A stretch of 64,000 bases of DNA from Lithospermum erythrorhizon (taxonomy: Eukaryota > Streptophyta > Magnoliopsida > Boraginales > Boraginaceae): assembly GCA_019722365.1 (NCBI GenBank), contig JADFUC010001790.1, positions 1 to 64,000 on the forward strand, in the 5' to 3' direction. The notes under the pieces are model-generated. The model made no database searches. It was not told the DNA's origin and was given only the letters and a program-made list of their open reading frames with translations. The translations under genes and the position numbers were made by a program. This document shows positions 51,301 to 62,793 of the stretch, piece after piece; position 1 is the first letter of the stretch; each line of letters begins with the position of its first letter.

Positions 51301-51623
51301 ATGTCTAATTAGGTGTAATCGAATTGGGCAAAACTCTAACGGCTAGTTTCAATCCAAAATGGGTATTCGGGCTCTTCCTCCACACTTCTATCCTCAATCT
51401 TCATGTCATAAAGGTTGGGCCGTGATTTAGAAATCAAAGTGAGCCGAAAAGAGTTTAACTAAAATCGGCAGTTCCTATTATTTTATTTTAATTCATTTTT
51501 AGTTAAACAACAATAATAAGTGGTTGATTTGTATGAATCGGCAGGATCGTGTTTCACGCTCTAGGACAAATGGATCACAAGTAATATACCTCAATCCCAA
51601 CAATAATATAAGAAGATCGTTAC
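48396..51623. other. Degenerate intergenic DNA, no gene seen
   Basis: AT-rich with a second small C-rich patch (48,870-48,930). The 49,190-49,560 stretch is GC-richer and resembles damaged TE sequence. The longest frames are about 60-75 codons without recognisable similarity. Confidence 0.4.
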
Positions 51624-51926
51624 ATGTCAAAATACTTGAAGCCCAATAATGTTACAATCTCCAAATTAACGAGTGTGTCATCATCATGGCATATACTACA
51701 ATTATGCCGTTGTTACAGTGAACTATATATTTTACTCATTTTAAACAGATCCACACCCACAACTCGCAAAATGTACAACCTCAAGCTACCGATATATACT
51801 ATTTTAGCTCAACATATTGGGTTACGTCACGGTATAGGCCCCAAGTACTAGTAGATGAACAAGATGCTTATTATCGTAATGATCCTATGAAGAAAGAGGG
51901 TACTATGACAACTCATAGTACTTTCC

Positions 51927-51934
51927 TATAAATA
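51927..51934 (+). promoter_or_regulatory. TATA box of the 5' LTR
   Basis: TATAAATA inside CTTTCCTATAAATACCCC, conserved at the equivalent site in the 3' LTR (61,577). Transcription would begin about 30 bp downstream. Confidence 0.7.
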
Positions 51935-52045
51935 CCCCATCACTAGTACACTCTCCTTAATTCCAAATTCTTATTCTCTAGTACATTTTGATATTCTTGT
52001 ATTCTCACATAACTCCAAAATACTGACTTGATCGTCGGAGTGTTT

Positions 52046-52066
52046 GTGACCACACCCCGTGGTCAC
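52046..52066. other. Perfect hairpin near the LTR 3' end
   Basis: GTGACCAC, a five-base ACCCC loop, then GTGGTCAC: an 8-bp perfect stem. The same site in the 3' LTR (61,700-61,720) keeps the loop but has two mismatched stem pairs. Confidence 0.75.
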
Positions 52067-52300
52067 ACTTTCAGGTCCGACGGCCGAGCAGATTCCGAAC
52101 CCGCTGGACGATAACATTGCAGATCTCCCAGAACCCGCTGTAAGAAGAAAGACGCGGCCTCAGAGATCCGTGCCCAGGAGAACAATTTCAACCCGATTAA
52201 CTCAAGTTGCTGAAAGCCCAGTCCATCCTAAGTCCAAGGCTTGTGGTTCCCCCATCCAACTTGTGGCTAATATATTCGTGAAGGAGCGGTACAACTCAAA

Positions 52301-52320
52301 TGGCGCCTGTCTGGAGCTGG
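52301..52320 (+). promoter_or_regulatory. Primer binding site of the Tat-like element
   Basis: TGGCGCC followed by a GTCTG-rich stretch lies three bases after the LTR end CA. TGGCGCC-type sites are usual in Tat and Athila lineages. Confidence 0.65.
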
Positions 52321-52329
52321 AGCATGTTA

Positions 52330-53525
52330 AGCCATGAACACAACTGTCTCTGCTCATTTAGTCGAGTCACCACCCTCATCAAAAGTCTTGGCCCAATGTG
52401 CAATCATGAATCAATATATCCTGCATACATATCAAGCCGAAATCCAAAGACGGGTAAATGAATCTCTAATAAAGAGCTTAGAGGATTTACAGCCGTCTCC
52501 GCCATACGCATCTTCATCAGGGACGTGGTATTACAACCGAAAGAGCTGGAAAGGCTTATGAGAACCGCGATAATTACGAGAGGGCGCCCAATCAGCGCCT
52601 CGTAGAACCTTCACGGGTGCCTCTGTAACCTACGCTGATCCTACTACCTGCCAAAGTTATTAAAGAAATTGGCCGACATTAAAGAAACGAATGGGCTTAT
52701 CCATGCCTACTGCTACTTAAAAAGAGAACGAAAGCAAAAATGCCGCTTACAAGACCGCTTGACGGATTCCATTACCTAAAGGGTTTATCCTCCCGCACTT
52801 ACCTAGTTTAACGGTAATTAAGAATTTAGTAAAACATTATTGGGGAGATATTTTGGCCAAGATGACATAACCTCCAACAATCCCGATATTTATGCCAAAG
52901 AATCTCTCCAATAGTCGTCTCACCGAGCTGACTAGTACATGGCTTCGCTCTTAATTCTACAGATTCATACTCAAATAGACCGCTGGACGCTTTCACAAAT
53001 TGGGTCCGCTTATAATCAAGAATTGTGACGAAAAGAGCCCCTCACGGATATACAAAAGTGACCTAATGAAATCCCCGAAGGCTATCATGTCAGCTTTATA
53101 ACGATATCCCGCTTGCCAATTCGAAGTCAACAATAAGTGTAGTTTTATATGGCATTCCTAACATGTTTATCTAATGAAACTCAAGAAAGCCTCAAGCCTG
53201 AAAAACTCAAGTATTAAAGGACGAACTCACGGCTCGAGCTCCGCCAAGATGCCGAGTCGAGGAGTCGAAAACAAGTGAATCAAGGTCAAGGACTCGACGC
53301 ATCTAAGGAAAAGAAAAGTTCTAAGTCACCAAGAAAAAACACCGGGTCCGGGGACCTAAGCATAACGGTAGTAGGGGCAAGGATCAAAAGAAGAAATTTT
53401 GGAACCAATGCCTCAAAAAGGCCTGAAATAAGCAACGCATGTTATGGCGCCGAACGTTGTGCTCTCACCCCCGTCATGAAGCCCATAGTCGGTGTGTACG
53501 CCCAAATTGGAAGATAAGAAACTAC
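52330..53525 (+). pseudogene. Gag remnant of the Tat-like element
   Basis: No continuous frame. The 53,275-53,517 frame is strongly basic (KEKKSSKSPRKN) and ends in a TPVMKPIVGVYAQIGR segment of the kind found at the C-terminus of Tat-lineage gag. The 52,850-53,100 stretch has short gag-like blocks spread over frames. Assignment is mainly by position, between primer site and pol. Confidence 0.4.
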
Positions 53526-54833
53526 TCCCTACCGCTGACGGTACGCACGGCGTAAGTGGACAAAAACACGAGTACGGCGAATATCATCGGTAACATGGCC
53601 ACGACAAGAATGAGCAGGTTTTGACTCAACAGAGAAGTTGATAAAAAGAGTGATACTCTTCAAGGAGACATAAACGGGCTCGCGACGGGCTAACGGCCAC
53701 CGAGCTCCCGCCGCCATTACAACAAGCCCGAACCCGCCGAACTCCCAAGACTCACGGGCGATTGGATACCATTTCGATGAGGCGCGATGAGCGCCGCAAT
53801 CCCAGTGATTGCCAAAGTTATAGATCGATATATATTCAACCAACCAGTTCTCCGCATTAAGCAGTCGAATTTACTACTTTCACTCGGACACAGTTAATCG
53901 AATCAATCTCACGATGACCCTCGCGGCGATAGCCCCATTATTGGGCGCACTTCACGCTTGAACGGACGCTGGGTAGATACAAAAGAGCCAGCCGATATTT
54001 TATATATCAAGACCTTGGACAAGCATGCTAGCCCCAAGCAGGCATTATTCAACCCCTATTCACGCCACTGACCGGTTTCATTGTGTCATTCCATAAATGC
54101 AATGGGTAGCCTCTACTGATTTAACGCGGGATCGTGGCTACTATCGTAACACAATTTACAAATAAGGATATCCAGACCAGCTGTAGACAACTGCCTCCTA
54201 CATAGTCGCCCGACCTCACCACACAGGCCATACTTCCTCCAAAGACATTCAGCATTTAAGCCTCGACCCCGGGGCATATAAGTGAGACGCCTGGGTGATC
54301 AAAAAGGCTGTAAGATGCTACTCAAACCTCTGCACTTCTAAGAATAGAACCCCCGCGGACTCCTGCGGAAGCTGTCTGGGAAAATCTATACGGAGATAAA
54401 TCTGGTCAAGAAGACGTAGGTTATATATAACTTTCAAAGAAAGTTAGTAAAGTACGGCTATGCTACGAGGAGATCATAACGATCCCTTTCATGAAGGAAA
54501 TACTAAACGAACATTTAGGAATCGGTTCAAGGTCAAGTAGAACATCAAAAACAATGATCTCAATGATACAGAGTTCGGTGGACGTTGTCATTGGGACTGA
54601 GGATTACGCCGGCAGATCCACCGCTTTGCATAGGTCAGATGTCGACCCCAATTCCAAGCCGTGAAAACAAAAAAGAGATCATGAATGACGAAAGCACGCC
54701 GCCATCCGGGAGAAAGCATGCCTTATTAACGCCATGCCATACGAGTCGAAATTTTCGCACAAGGCTAATGCGTATCGTCACAGACTCCAATGAAGTCAAG
54801 GATGTGTAACGACTCTCACCAATTCAATAAAAT
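53526..54833 (+). other. Expected protease and upstream pol region, unrecognisable
   Basis: By position this should hold the protease and linker. Frames are all short and no catalytic D(S/T)G motif can be placed with confidence. The minus-strand frame 53,529-53,843 has no recognisable similarity. Confidence 0.3.
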
Positions 54834-55165
54834 GTGCCTCAAGGATTTCTATCCGCTACTACGCTGGGGGCGCCTGTCGACGTGTAGCCAATGACCATTG
54901 GTGTCTTTCGATTTCACGGACGCTTTCAAGGCGAATGCATCCATACGGCACCAAAGCATTTAAGAAAACAAATGCTTATAACCTAGTATGGCTTATATCA
55001 ATGTATGTTATGCCATTTGGATTAAAGAACGCCGGCCACTTACCGGATGTCAATGAAATATTTACACAACAGATCAAGCGAAATATGGAAATATATGTCG
55101 ATTTATATGTCAAGTCGTGTTATAGCTGTAAGGCCGAAGCATTTATTAAATCTAGTGGAAAACCT
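54834..55165 (+). pseudogene. Reverse transcriptase domain of the Tat-like element
   Basis: CLKDFYPL at 54,834 is followed across frames by an LVD segment, a DAFK segment near 54,919, then one frame (54,935-55,183) with VMPFGLKNAG, NEIFTQQI, RNMEIYVDLYVKS. These are ordered hallmarks of Ty3/gypsy reverse transcriptase, which copies element RNA into DNA. The catalytic YVDD reads YVDL (55,094-55,105), so the second Asp is missing. Frameshifts and this loss argue for an inactive copy, or consensus errors. The MPFGLKNAG and NMEIYVD wording fits Tat and Athila rather than chromoviruses. Confidence 0.85.
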
Positions 55166-55935
55166 TACATCACCGAGTGTTAAAAAGTAAACCCCCCGAG
55201 AAATGCTCTTTCGCGTAAGATCGTGAAAGCTTCGGGGTTATATGATCGCGCCTCGAATTGAAATTCTTAACTGACAAAATAAAAGCATTTATGATTACGC
55301 GACCGCCTAACAAATTACAAGGAATCAAATCGACGATGTTCGCGCGCTAAATCGCTTTCATAGCAAAGTCGGCTTAAAAGAACTTACCTTCTTCAAGAGC
55401 CTGAGGCGACGTCATGAAAAGTTCACGGGATCAGGAGCGCAGGAAGTGCTCGAAAATTTGAAAAAATATTTGGGTTCCCCTCAATTGTTGTCACGACCGG
55501 AACCCGGGGAGCGCCATAAACATACCCAGTCATTTCTCGCTGAGCATTAAGTAATGCCAGTCATGTCGACAGCGAGGATCGTAATACAAAGACCCATATA
55601 TTACGTCACCATGTTCTGTGGACGCAGTAAAAAGGTACCCCATTATAGATAAGGTCGGAGTAACGACTACACGCACCGGCTGACCTTTAAATACTCCTTC
55701 AATTTCTCGCATGTATCACCACCGCAAAAGCGACCTTATCTCGCTTGCATCAACAACCCGCCGCCGAAAGCCGAGCGAATTTGAAATATCATACGCAATA
55801 ACCAACATAAAGTGCTCAAGCATTGGGGCCGATTTTATAACCGAGCGCACGGCCCAAAACCCATCAATACCCCAAGGACCGGATACGGCCGGGGAGACCA
55901 AGCCACACCCCAACGGACGCTGTTTCACGGGCCCA
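55166..55935 (+). pseudogene. RNase H region of the Tat-like element
   Basis: Following the reverse transcriptase are DKIKAFMITRPPNKLQ (55,273-55,320), FFKSLR (near 55,388), KKYLGSPQLL (near 55,460), a RYPIIDKV stretch (near 55,635) and PSEFEISYAI with GADFI (55,768-55,842). These are in the order of the connection and RNase H region of Tat-type pol. They fall in different frames with stops between. Tat elements often carry a second RNase H domain; I cannot tell whether one is present. Confidence 0.75.
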
Positions 55936-57920
55936 CAAATGCAGCGTGCGGGCGGGCATTGAGTAATAATATTGACCGTAAAAAGAAATTACGGAATATG
56001 CTCCCCGCGTTCAAATTTCCTACAATAAATAATGGCAGTACAAGCTTATGATTTCGCTTAAGACCGGTAAGTGTCTCAAGGGGATAAGAGTCACGGTTAA
56101 AGCAGATTCGCTAAATCGGGCCAATACTCAAATCAAAGGACCAGCGAAAGTGAGGCGTCACAAATACCTATCTAAAGGTCATAAATAACCCAAGAGTTCA
56201 AAGGATCCTATTCAACATATTCCTAGAAATGAAAATGAAAAAGTGACCATCTTTTCCGCATCATAATACTTATTATAGCGAATCACCAAGGAATATCTCG
56301 CTGAGGCTCTGTGAATCAACCAGCCTTACCGTATGAAGACACCGCTGGTCATGCTCACATAACCGACAAGCGGACGCCAATAATTTTCTATCTTAGCGAA
56401 GCGAAAAATTACCCGAGGATAGGGTGTAATCTGTGAAATATCTAGAATCGCAGCCTCAAATATCGCTTGTACTTCGGGTGAATTATACCGAAATCTGGGA
56501 TCCGCCCAAGACACCTACGCTGCCCACCTGAGAATATCCTCAAGTGTCGGGGTCGATACATTATGGCCATGTTCTCATATCAGCACCTGCCTCTAGTCAA
56601 AACCACGGTTTGATATTAATTTAATCTAACATTAATCAAGACGCAAAGACCATATGCGGCAGCGCGACGACGTCACTGACGTGGAACGCACTCCTGGGCC
56701 TCACTTCTACCTCATCTAGAATGGTCTTGCCTTTTCGCCTACGTGGGAATCGAATTTAAAATTACCCAAAGCAAGGGGGCGTAATATACCATCAGAATGC
56801 TGATTACTTGCAAGTAAAGGAGGCCGCACTTCCAAGAAACCACAGAGCTGGTGAAGCCGTACGCTCTTAAGTAAGAACATACTCACTGGCTCGCATCCCC
56901 AAGATTTTGTGTCCATAACGGTCCCTAGCTCGGTGGACAAGTCTCGACGGATTTCTCGCGGAGAAATTCGATCGGAAAGGCCGGTTTGCTCCAGCTTACT
57001 ACCCATGCTCTAACGGAAAGCAGGTCAGCGAACCTGATTATATTTATGGCATTAAAAAGAACATAATACAAAGTGGAAAAAGCGAGTATGGAGTCGATAG
57101 AAGAATTACCCACTCTGCTTACGGCCACACACAACTCCCTAATCAAGCAAATGCGGGAGGCCTTTCTCACCGGGTTTACTTGCCGAGGCGGTCCCGTCAG
57201 GAAGCAGTGATTGCCCACTTACGTATTACAGGTCGTAATTCATCATGGCTTAACGATCGAGGTCGTAGGAATATCTTAATTTCGTGGATGGTTAGTCCCT
57301 GTGTGACGGTGCCTTTTATAGAACCCTCAAATACAAGAAGCTTATGGCCGTAACATAACCGGCGGTTAAAACCGCCACCTGCTGGTAGACTCAAGGGCAA
57401 GCATTGCTACCGCAAGTCAACCCAAGGAGCAAAGAAAATCGAAAGCCCTACGGAAGCGGCCATATCAAGCAAGCATGTCGTAGGACCGAGCACCTATGAA
57501 TTGGAAGACTTAAATGGGAAAGCAGTCCCTCGGACTTGGCATGCCTCTAAGATATGTCGATATTATGTGTAGTCCGAGTCGACCTTTGTAACCGCCTCAA
57601 GTGGATTACTCTTTTCTATGCTTTTGAATTATTGAATAAAGGAGGTTCTCCGTTTTTCATACCACAGTTAAATTATACGAACGCCATACCCCGCCGGGCA
57701 TGCTAATCCCAAGTATAATTCTAGACCGTAGCATGAACTAATCACTGCCGCCTGCAAACAAGCAGCCTCACTAATCGCTAAGAAAGTCGATTCACATATG
57801 GAATTAAAAAGCTCTGTGGTACCTCGCTTAGCCGCCGCCAGGTGGTCGTGATATTGCGTCAAGACCCCACGCATCAGCAATTGGCCTCGTGCCGCAACCC
57901 GTTATCATTGTGGGGCGCAG
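55936..57920 (+). other. Expected integrase region, unrecognisable
   Basis: By position this should encode integrase. I cannot place the HHCC zinc finger or the catalytic D-D-E residues with confidence in any frame. Confidence 0.3.
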
Positions 57921-57922
57921 GG

Positions 57923-58010
57923 TAATACCCTAAATCGCTTAAAATCGGGCCTTTACCGCCGAGTGATAATACCCGGAATCGCTAAAATCGGCCTTTTACT
58001 AAAGCGGTTA
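57923..58010. repeat. 44-bp tandem repeat after pol
   Basis: TAATACCC.(T/G)AATCGC.TAAAATCGG starts at 57,923 and 57,967, with a third, weaker copy following. Tandem repeats between pol and the 3' LTR are common in Tat-lineage elements. Confidence 0.8.
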
Positions 58011-58230
58011 CATAAAATGGGCAGTTTCTGTGAAAGTAAAAGACTCAGACAATACAGACGACGAATTAAAATGAAGACGAACGAAAGGTAAAAAAGCATT
58101 TAACATCACACTTACATAGTCAAAAGAATCATTACAAAAAAAGCGTTGTAAGAATCAAAACTAAAGAGGCTGACTATCGCCCTGGGAGTTTTCCTCATCA
58201 TCATCTCTCATCAGGTTAGCTAAAATGAGG

Positions 58231-58760
58231 TTACAATTGGAAAACCAACCGCATTATACCTCGATAAAATCGCGTGGTAGTTCTCCACGATTGCCGGGTT
58301 AATATCTTTATACGCCCCAAAGCCGCAGGCAATAAAGTTAGCCGCCCTCGCTTTCTATCACGCCTCGAAGTCTCGCAGTAACTGCACGCGAACCGCCAGA
58401 TCCGAGGTACGCTTTCAACCTTCCCTGAAGCTCGCACCGCCTCATCCGCCTCTTCTTCTCGCGAGATCTCTGAGATGATCAGGCCATCTTCAGATTGCCC
58501 GTCACCTTTCAAATTCTCCAAGCGGCGTAGCGATCGCTCAATGTATCATACCGCTGCCTTGACAAATCGCCTGGGCCTCTTCTTTCTCCCGCTGTGAGAT
58601 CGATAGAGTGGCCTTTCATTTTTCTTATTCTCGCTTCTTAGGCCTCATTCTGGCTGGGAAACATCCCGCAATTTAAACGAAAGTGTCAGCCTCGCCCAGA
58701 CAGTTGCTTCGGTACTCTCCAGGCCTTCGATTCGACGGCTGTGAGTAGCTCGTGATTTAA
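58231..58760 (-). pseudogene. Antisense coding remnant between pol and 3' LTR
   Basis: The minus-strand frame 58,231-58,521 encodes a charged segment (RRLENLKGDGQSEDGLIISE, ISREEEADEAV). The minus-strand sequence upstream to about 58,760 continues, with frame changes, as a charged, coiled-coil-like stretch (RIRKMKGHSIDLTAGE). It runs opposite to gag-pol. Antisense open frames at this site are known in Tat-lineage elements such as Grande and Retand. No domain can be named from what is visible, and the frame is damaged. Confidence 0.45.
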
Positions 58761-60620
58761 AGATCGCATGTAAAAGCAAAGGAGGATGAGTCATACCAAA
58801 GTGAAATTAGGGAAGTAGTTAAAAAGCAGGACGCAGAGTTACTTTATCGCAAGGCCGAGCCTGGCCATAGCTTCAAGATTTCCAATGTCCGCCTATCGAA
58901 ATATCTTTTCACCTTCGGGCCTCCAATATAAGTGTTTTATCGCTTGGAAGTGCTTCTAGTTTCTTCCAAAGGGATCTAAGAATCGGGAGCAACTCCGCCA
59001 GCAGAGCGTAAGTAGCGTTTAGAATGCTCTGGGAGATTCCGCAAGAAAGTGCGGTCTAATCCGCTTCCATCTCGCAGCAGTAGGTTTGCGAGTCTCGGCC
59101 GGCGCTTTGTGTAATCGGCCGTGTGGGGGAGAGAGAAGTCCTCCGCTGGGGCCGGCCGATGAGAAGAGATAAGGCGGGTCTTCGTAGAGGGTCACTATTT
59201 CGATCTCTCACGGCTGAAGGCATGCCATGAGCAATTCGAATACCTGGGGCCTCTCTTCCTCCCGAGTCGGGCCTTTTTCCCCGCATGTATGGAAGTTTTA
59301 ACTAAAGGAAGGCCATCAAGGAAGCCAAGCCTTATCTCCGTGCCCGAGGAGACGAGACTTTTTACTTTGACCTTACGAAATACCGGCTTAATGCCTCACT
59401 GGCTACGGTCGGTAAGGATGTCTGGGGTTCCACACATCTCTCCGCCGCATCTATGACGTTTATCCGCATAAAAAATGGGTGGGTGGTAAATACAACGGCA
59501 AATCAAGAACGATATGAACGAATAAATATATATATGTATCGTGTTACGACTCCCAAACGTAGCGAGATCCCGAAGCGGCATTCACATTCCTGGGGACCGA
59601 CGATACCTACTCAAATCAGACACCCTCTCGCAATGGGGACCTCAGAATACCGAGCCGCCGAATTCGACGTGAATGTCTCCACAGCCGCACCCTTCGCATG
59701 GCCGGGCGGGGCGGCATCCTAACCATACTGGAACCGCTCATCCATACCTCCTTTCGAACAAAGACTCGAGTTGGGCTGGGTTTCCTTTGGCATCTTGTCT
59801 ACCTGGGGATACAGCATGTCCCAGCCTGCTTCACGAAATGGTGTGCCCACCTAAATGGGAGGTATTATGACAACTAAAAAATAACTCTACGGAAGGTTCT
59901 ATATGAACTATCCTACAAACTACTATGAATATGGTAACTTGGCCACCCGGCCAAGCGTATTTGCCCTGGGAGCCTAGTTTGCGCCTAATAAAATGTTATT
60001 TACAAAAGGGCAGTGCGGGGAACCTACAACCGTAGGGAAAGTGGATTCTATGTATATTTAAGGTCAGCCCAACCCGTAAAACGCCTTCGATTGATGTGAT
60101 CGATCCGCGGTTCGTAGCCTTTATCCTCATTGGGAGTCGACTTGCCAGTGCGGGGGAATAAAAATATCGCTTAAAGTTATTTAGGTCACGGGGAAATGGA
60201 ACGTGGGGTGAATCGCCAGCATGTAGGAATGGCGGCGAAGATCACTCCGATTGCCAGAAGGTCCGAAGTCAGCCTATTCTGTGGGGAGTGCGAAGCGGCA
60301 ATCTACCAAGCGCGCTGCCGGTGCCTGATCGCCGTAAGTGTGTCAGACGGATTCTTCCTCCGGGTCATTGGGCGCATACCGACACACGCCCTCCACTACC
60401 TCCCGAGGAATTCTATGTTAGCAAAGTGGGCCGGAAATGAGTAAAACCTAAAATCGCCCATGGTAATCTCAACCGCCTAGAAATTAACAAAAGTCTGCTA
60501 CAAAAGCGTGCGGATCTGTGGTCCATTGAAGACAACGGGCGAAATTCTACCAAGAGACTTTGATGATGTTGTAACTGCCAAATTATCTCTGTGTTAGTAT
60601 ACGATACGGGATTAAACACA
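58761..60620 (-). other. Possible upstream part of the antisense coding region
   Basis: Minus-strand frames at 59,056-59,286 and 60,413-60,619 are arranged as if upstream of the 58.2-58.8 kb segment. Neither has a motif I can name, so this is inference from orientation and position. Confidence 0.25.
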
Positions 60621-61300
60621 AGTTGTGAAAATTAGGAATCATGTCAAACATAAAGGTTTTGGGAAAGGAAAGAGGGTTTCCAAGCACATCCTTACGTAAT
60701 CGCCAGAATCTTCAACCATCAAGCTCATATTCACCTTCTGTGATCTAACACGTGCTTCCCGATACCCCAAATATTAAATTAGAATAGGGATTAATCTTCC
60801 TACTTCATAAACGCCGTTAAAACCCCCAAAACAATCAACCTCAAACCCTAAAAAAAGACACGATTGGGGCGACACACCTAAAGCGTCCCAGACACACCCT
60901 TCATTCACCGAATGCCTTCTCCTTCAGATGACCTCGATTATACCTCAAATCGTGACTCATACCTGGGAGGCGATAAAAAAACAACACAATAAATATACGG
61001 GGCTTAAACGCGACCTTTCGCTAAGGAAGAAAAGATCGTACATAGAAAACGAACTCGATTGCAGTCAAGATGAACAAATAAGAGTAAAATGATTTGGCAG
61101 GCGTGAATAAGCTAGTCGAGCAAGATGGCTTAAAAATACAATGAATGTCAAGGGGATTACCTTTTATAGGCTTATAATCCATTTGAAAGGTGGTTCATTC
61201 CCGAGGTAAAATGCCAAGAAAAGTGGGGTTTCTTTTGTTCCATAAAGAAGGGTCAATCGCTTAATAAATCTACTCGTAGGTTGCTCCAGTCAAAGTCATG
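60621..61300. other. Noncoding region before the 3' LTR
   Basis: AT-rich, no coding sequence seen. A purine-rich AAGAAAAGTGGGG near 61,213 could be the polypurine tract, in which case the LTR would start earlier than given. Confidence 0.35.
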
Positions 61301-61964
61301 ACATTCAAGCCAAGCGATACTCATTCAATACCTTATACTTACTCTAAGTGCATCTGAACGAACGGTTCTTGGCCATAATGAAAGATCAAAAATCATTTCT
61401 CTTCACTTTCACCATTCCTCGGCCGGGCAAATTATATATATACTATTTTAAAATTTCAACATATTCAAGGCCATAGCCAGATAGCCTCTGGCCGCATTTC
61501 AGACAGACAAGACGCCGACACGCTGGCATTTATCCCTACAATAAATACGCATTTCATGATAACTCACAGACTTTCCTATAAATACCCCATCACTAAGAAC
61601 TTCCCTTAATTCCAAATTCTTATTCTCTCTAAGACATTTCGATATTCCTTGCATTCTCACATAACCCAAAATACCGATCACTCGATAACGGATTGCTTAG
61701 CGACCACACCCCGCGGTCACACTTTCAGTCCGACTACGAGTAGATCTCGAACTCGCTGGATCTATAACATCGGGCAGCATCTACGAACCCGCTGTAGTTA
61801 GTTAAAGACGCTACTCTCCGAGATCCAAGCGCTTCAAGCAGAACAATTTCAACCCGATTGACTCAAGCTGGCTGAAAGTGCCCCCTGGGGCCCATCCTAA
61901 GCTCCAATACAGTGCTCCCATCCGAAACTTATAATAATATATTCGTAGTGAGTGGTATAAATCA
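61301..61964 (+). mobile_element. 3' LTR of the Tat-like element
   Basis: Direct copy of 51,624-52,298 with many small differences. It ends TATAAATCA where the 5' copy ends TACAACTCA before its primer site. The start is inferred from weak alignment of the first 60 bases. Confidence 0.65.
61577..61584 (+). promoter_or_regulatory. TATA box of the 3' LTR
   Basis: TATAAATA in the same CTTTCC..CCCCATCAC context as the 5' LTR. Confidence 0.65.
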
Positions 61965-62725
61965 CTAGCGATACACTGAATAGTGGCCGTTTAAAGAAGA
62001 CGACAAAGTGCATATTAGTCACCACTTTATTATATGAAGTTAATTTGGGAGCTATCCTATAGTTGGCTGCATGTTTTGGCACAGTTCGTTCTGATTTTCC
62101 GATTTCGCGCTAAACCGATTCTATCGGGCCAAATACACCAACTATTTCGGTTAAAAATTTATTCGCTTAATCGCCTTGCTAACGCCTCTGCTTTTATACT
62201 TGCATCTGCCTTCCTTGCCTTTGGCTTGCCGATTTTACAACAATAGCATAATATATTAAAATGTTCATAATTGTTGAAGAAAGTGGCTAGAACTGTTAAG
62301 TGAAAAAAGTAAACCAAACTAAAATGAAAGTACATGAATTTTAGAAGCTATAAGGAGCATAAACATCATTCATGATACACATAACATTATTTGTTAAAAC
62401 ATGTTAAAATATCACAAATATAAATATTTAAAACAAATATATACATATAATAGGTTCGATTTTGTAGGTTTCGGTTCGGTTCGGTTGATAATAAAACCGA
62501 AATCGATTAATTATTGTCTGTTTTGATTATTTTAAACCATTTCGGATTGGTAATATTTTTTTCCAACAAAATCGATTGAAATGCGGTCCTTTTTTTCGAT
62601 TTGAACCCAAGCTACAACCTCCCTTCAACTGTGTACAAATAACTGTGTACAAAAGGATAAGTTGGTATTTGGATATCGACTCTGTTAAACCCCCCCACCT
62701 TCACCTCAAAACCGCTGACAACGCT
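61965..62725. other. Clean intergenic DNA with a GGTTCG repeat
   Basis: At 62,468-62,486 TCGGTTCGGTTCGGTT is followed by ATAAAACCGAAATCG, a low-complexity motif common in plant dispersed repeats. No gene seen. Confidence 0.5.
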
Positions 62726-62793
62726 ATGCTCTCTGTGCATTCAAATCCCACTCTTCATTCTGCATCTTCTACCTTATTCCATCGACCAAATAG
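62726..62793 (+). CDS. Candidate first exon encoding a plastid transit-peptide-like N-terminus
   Basis: ATG at 62,726 opens MLSVHSNPTLHSASSTLFHRPNR, rich in Ser, Thr, His and Arg and lacking acidic residues, as in chloroplast transit peptides. The codons end at ATAG followed by GTAACTC, a fair splice donor at 62,794, leaving phase 2. A CT-rich stretch precedes the ATG. No matching downstream exon can be assigned before the window ends, so the protein is unknown and the call is tentative. Confidence 0.3.

Larger units (their letters stand above)
51624..52298 (+). mobile_element. 5' LTR of a Tat-like Ty3/gypsy element
   Basis: Shared with 61,301-61,964: ATATACTATTTT, ACTTTCCTATAAATACCCCATCAC, TTAATTCCAAATTCTTATTC, TTCTCACATAAC, CGGTCACACTTTCAG-like, AACCCGCTG and AGAACAATTTCAACCCGATT. 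The primer site follows at once, fixing the 3' end near 52,298. The 5' end (TGTCAAAATAC) is inferred. Confidence 0.7.
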
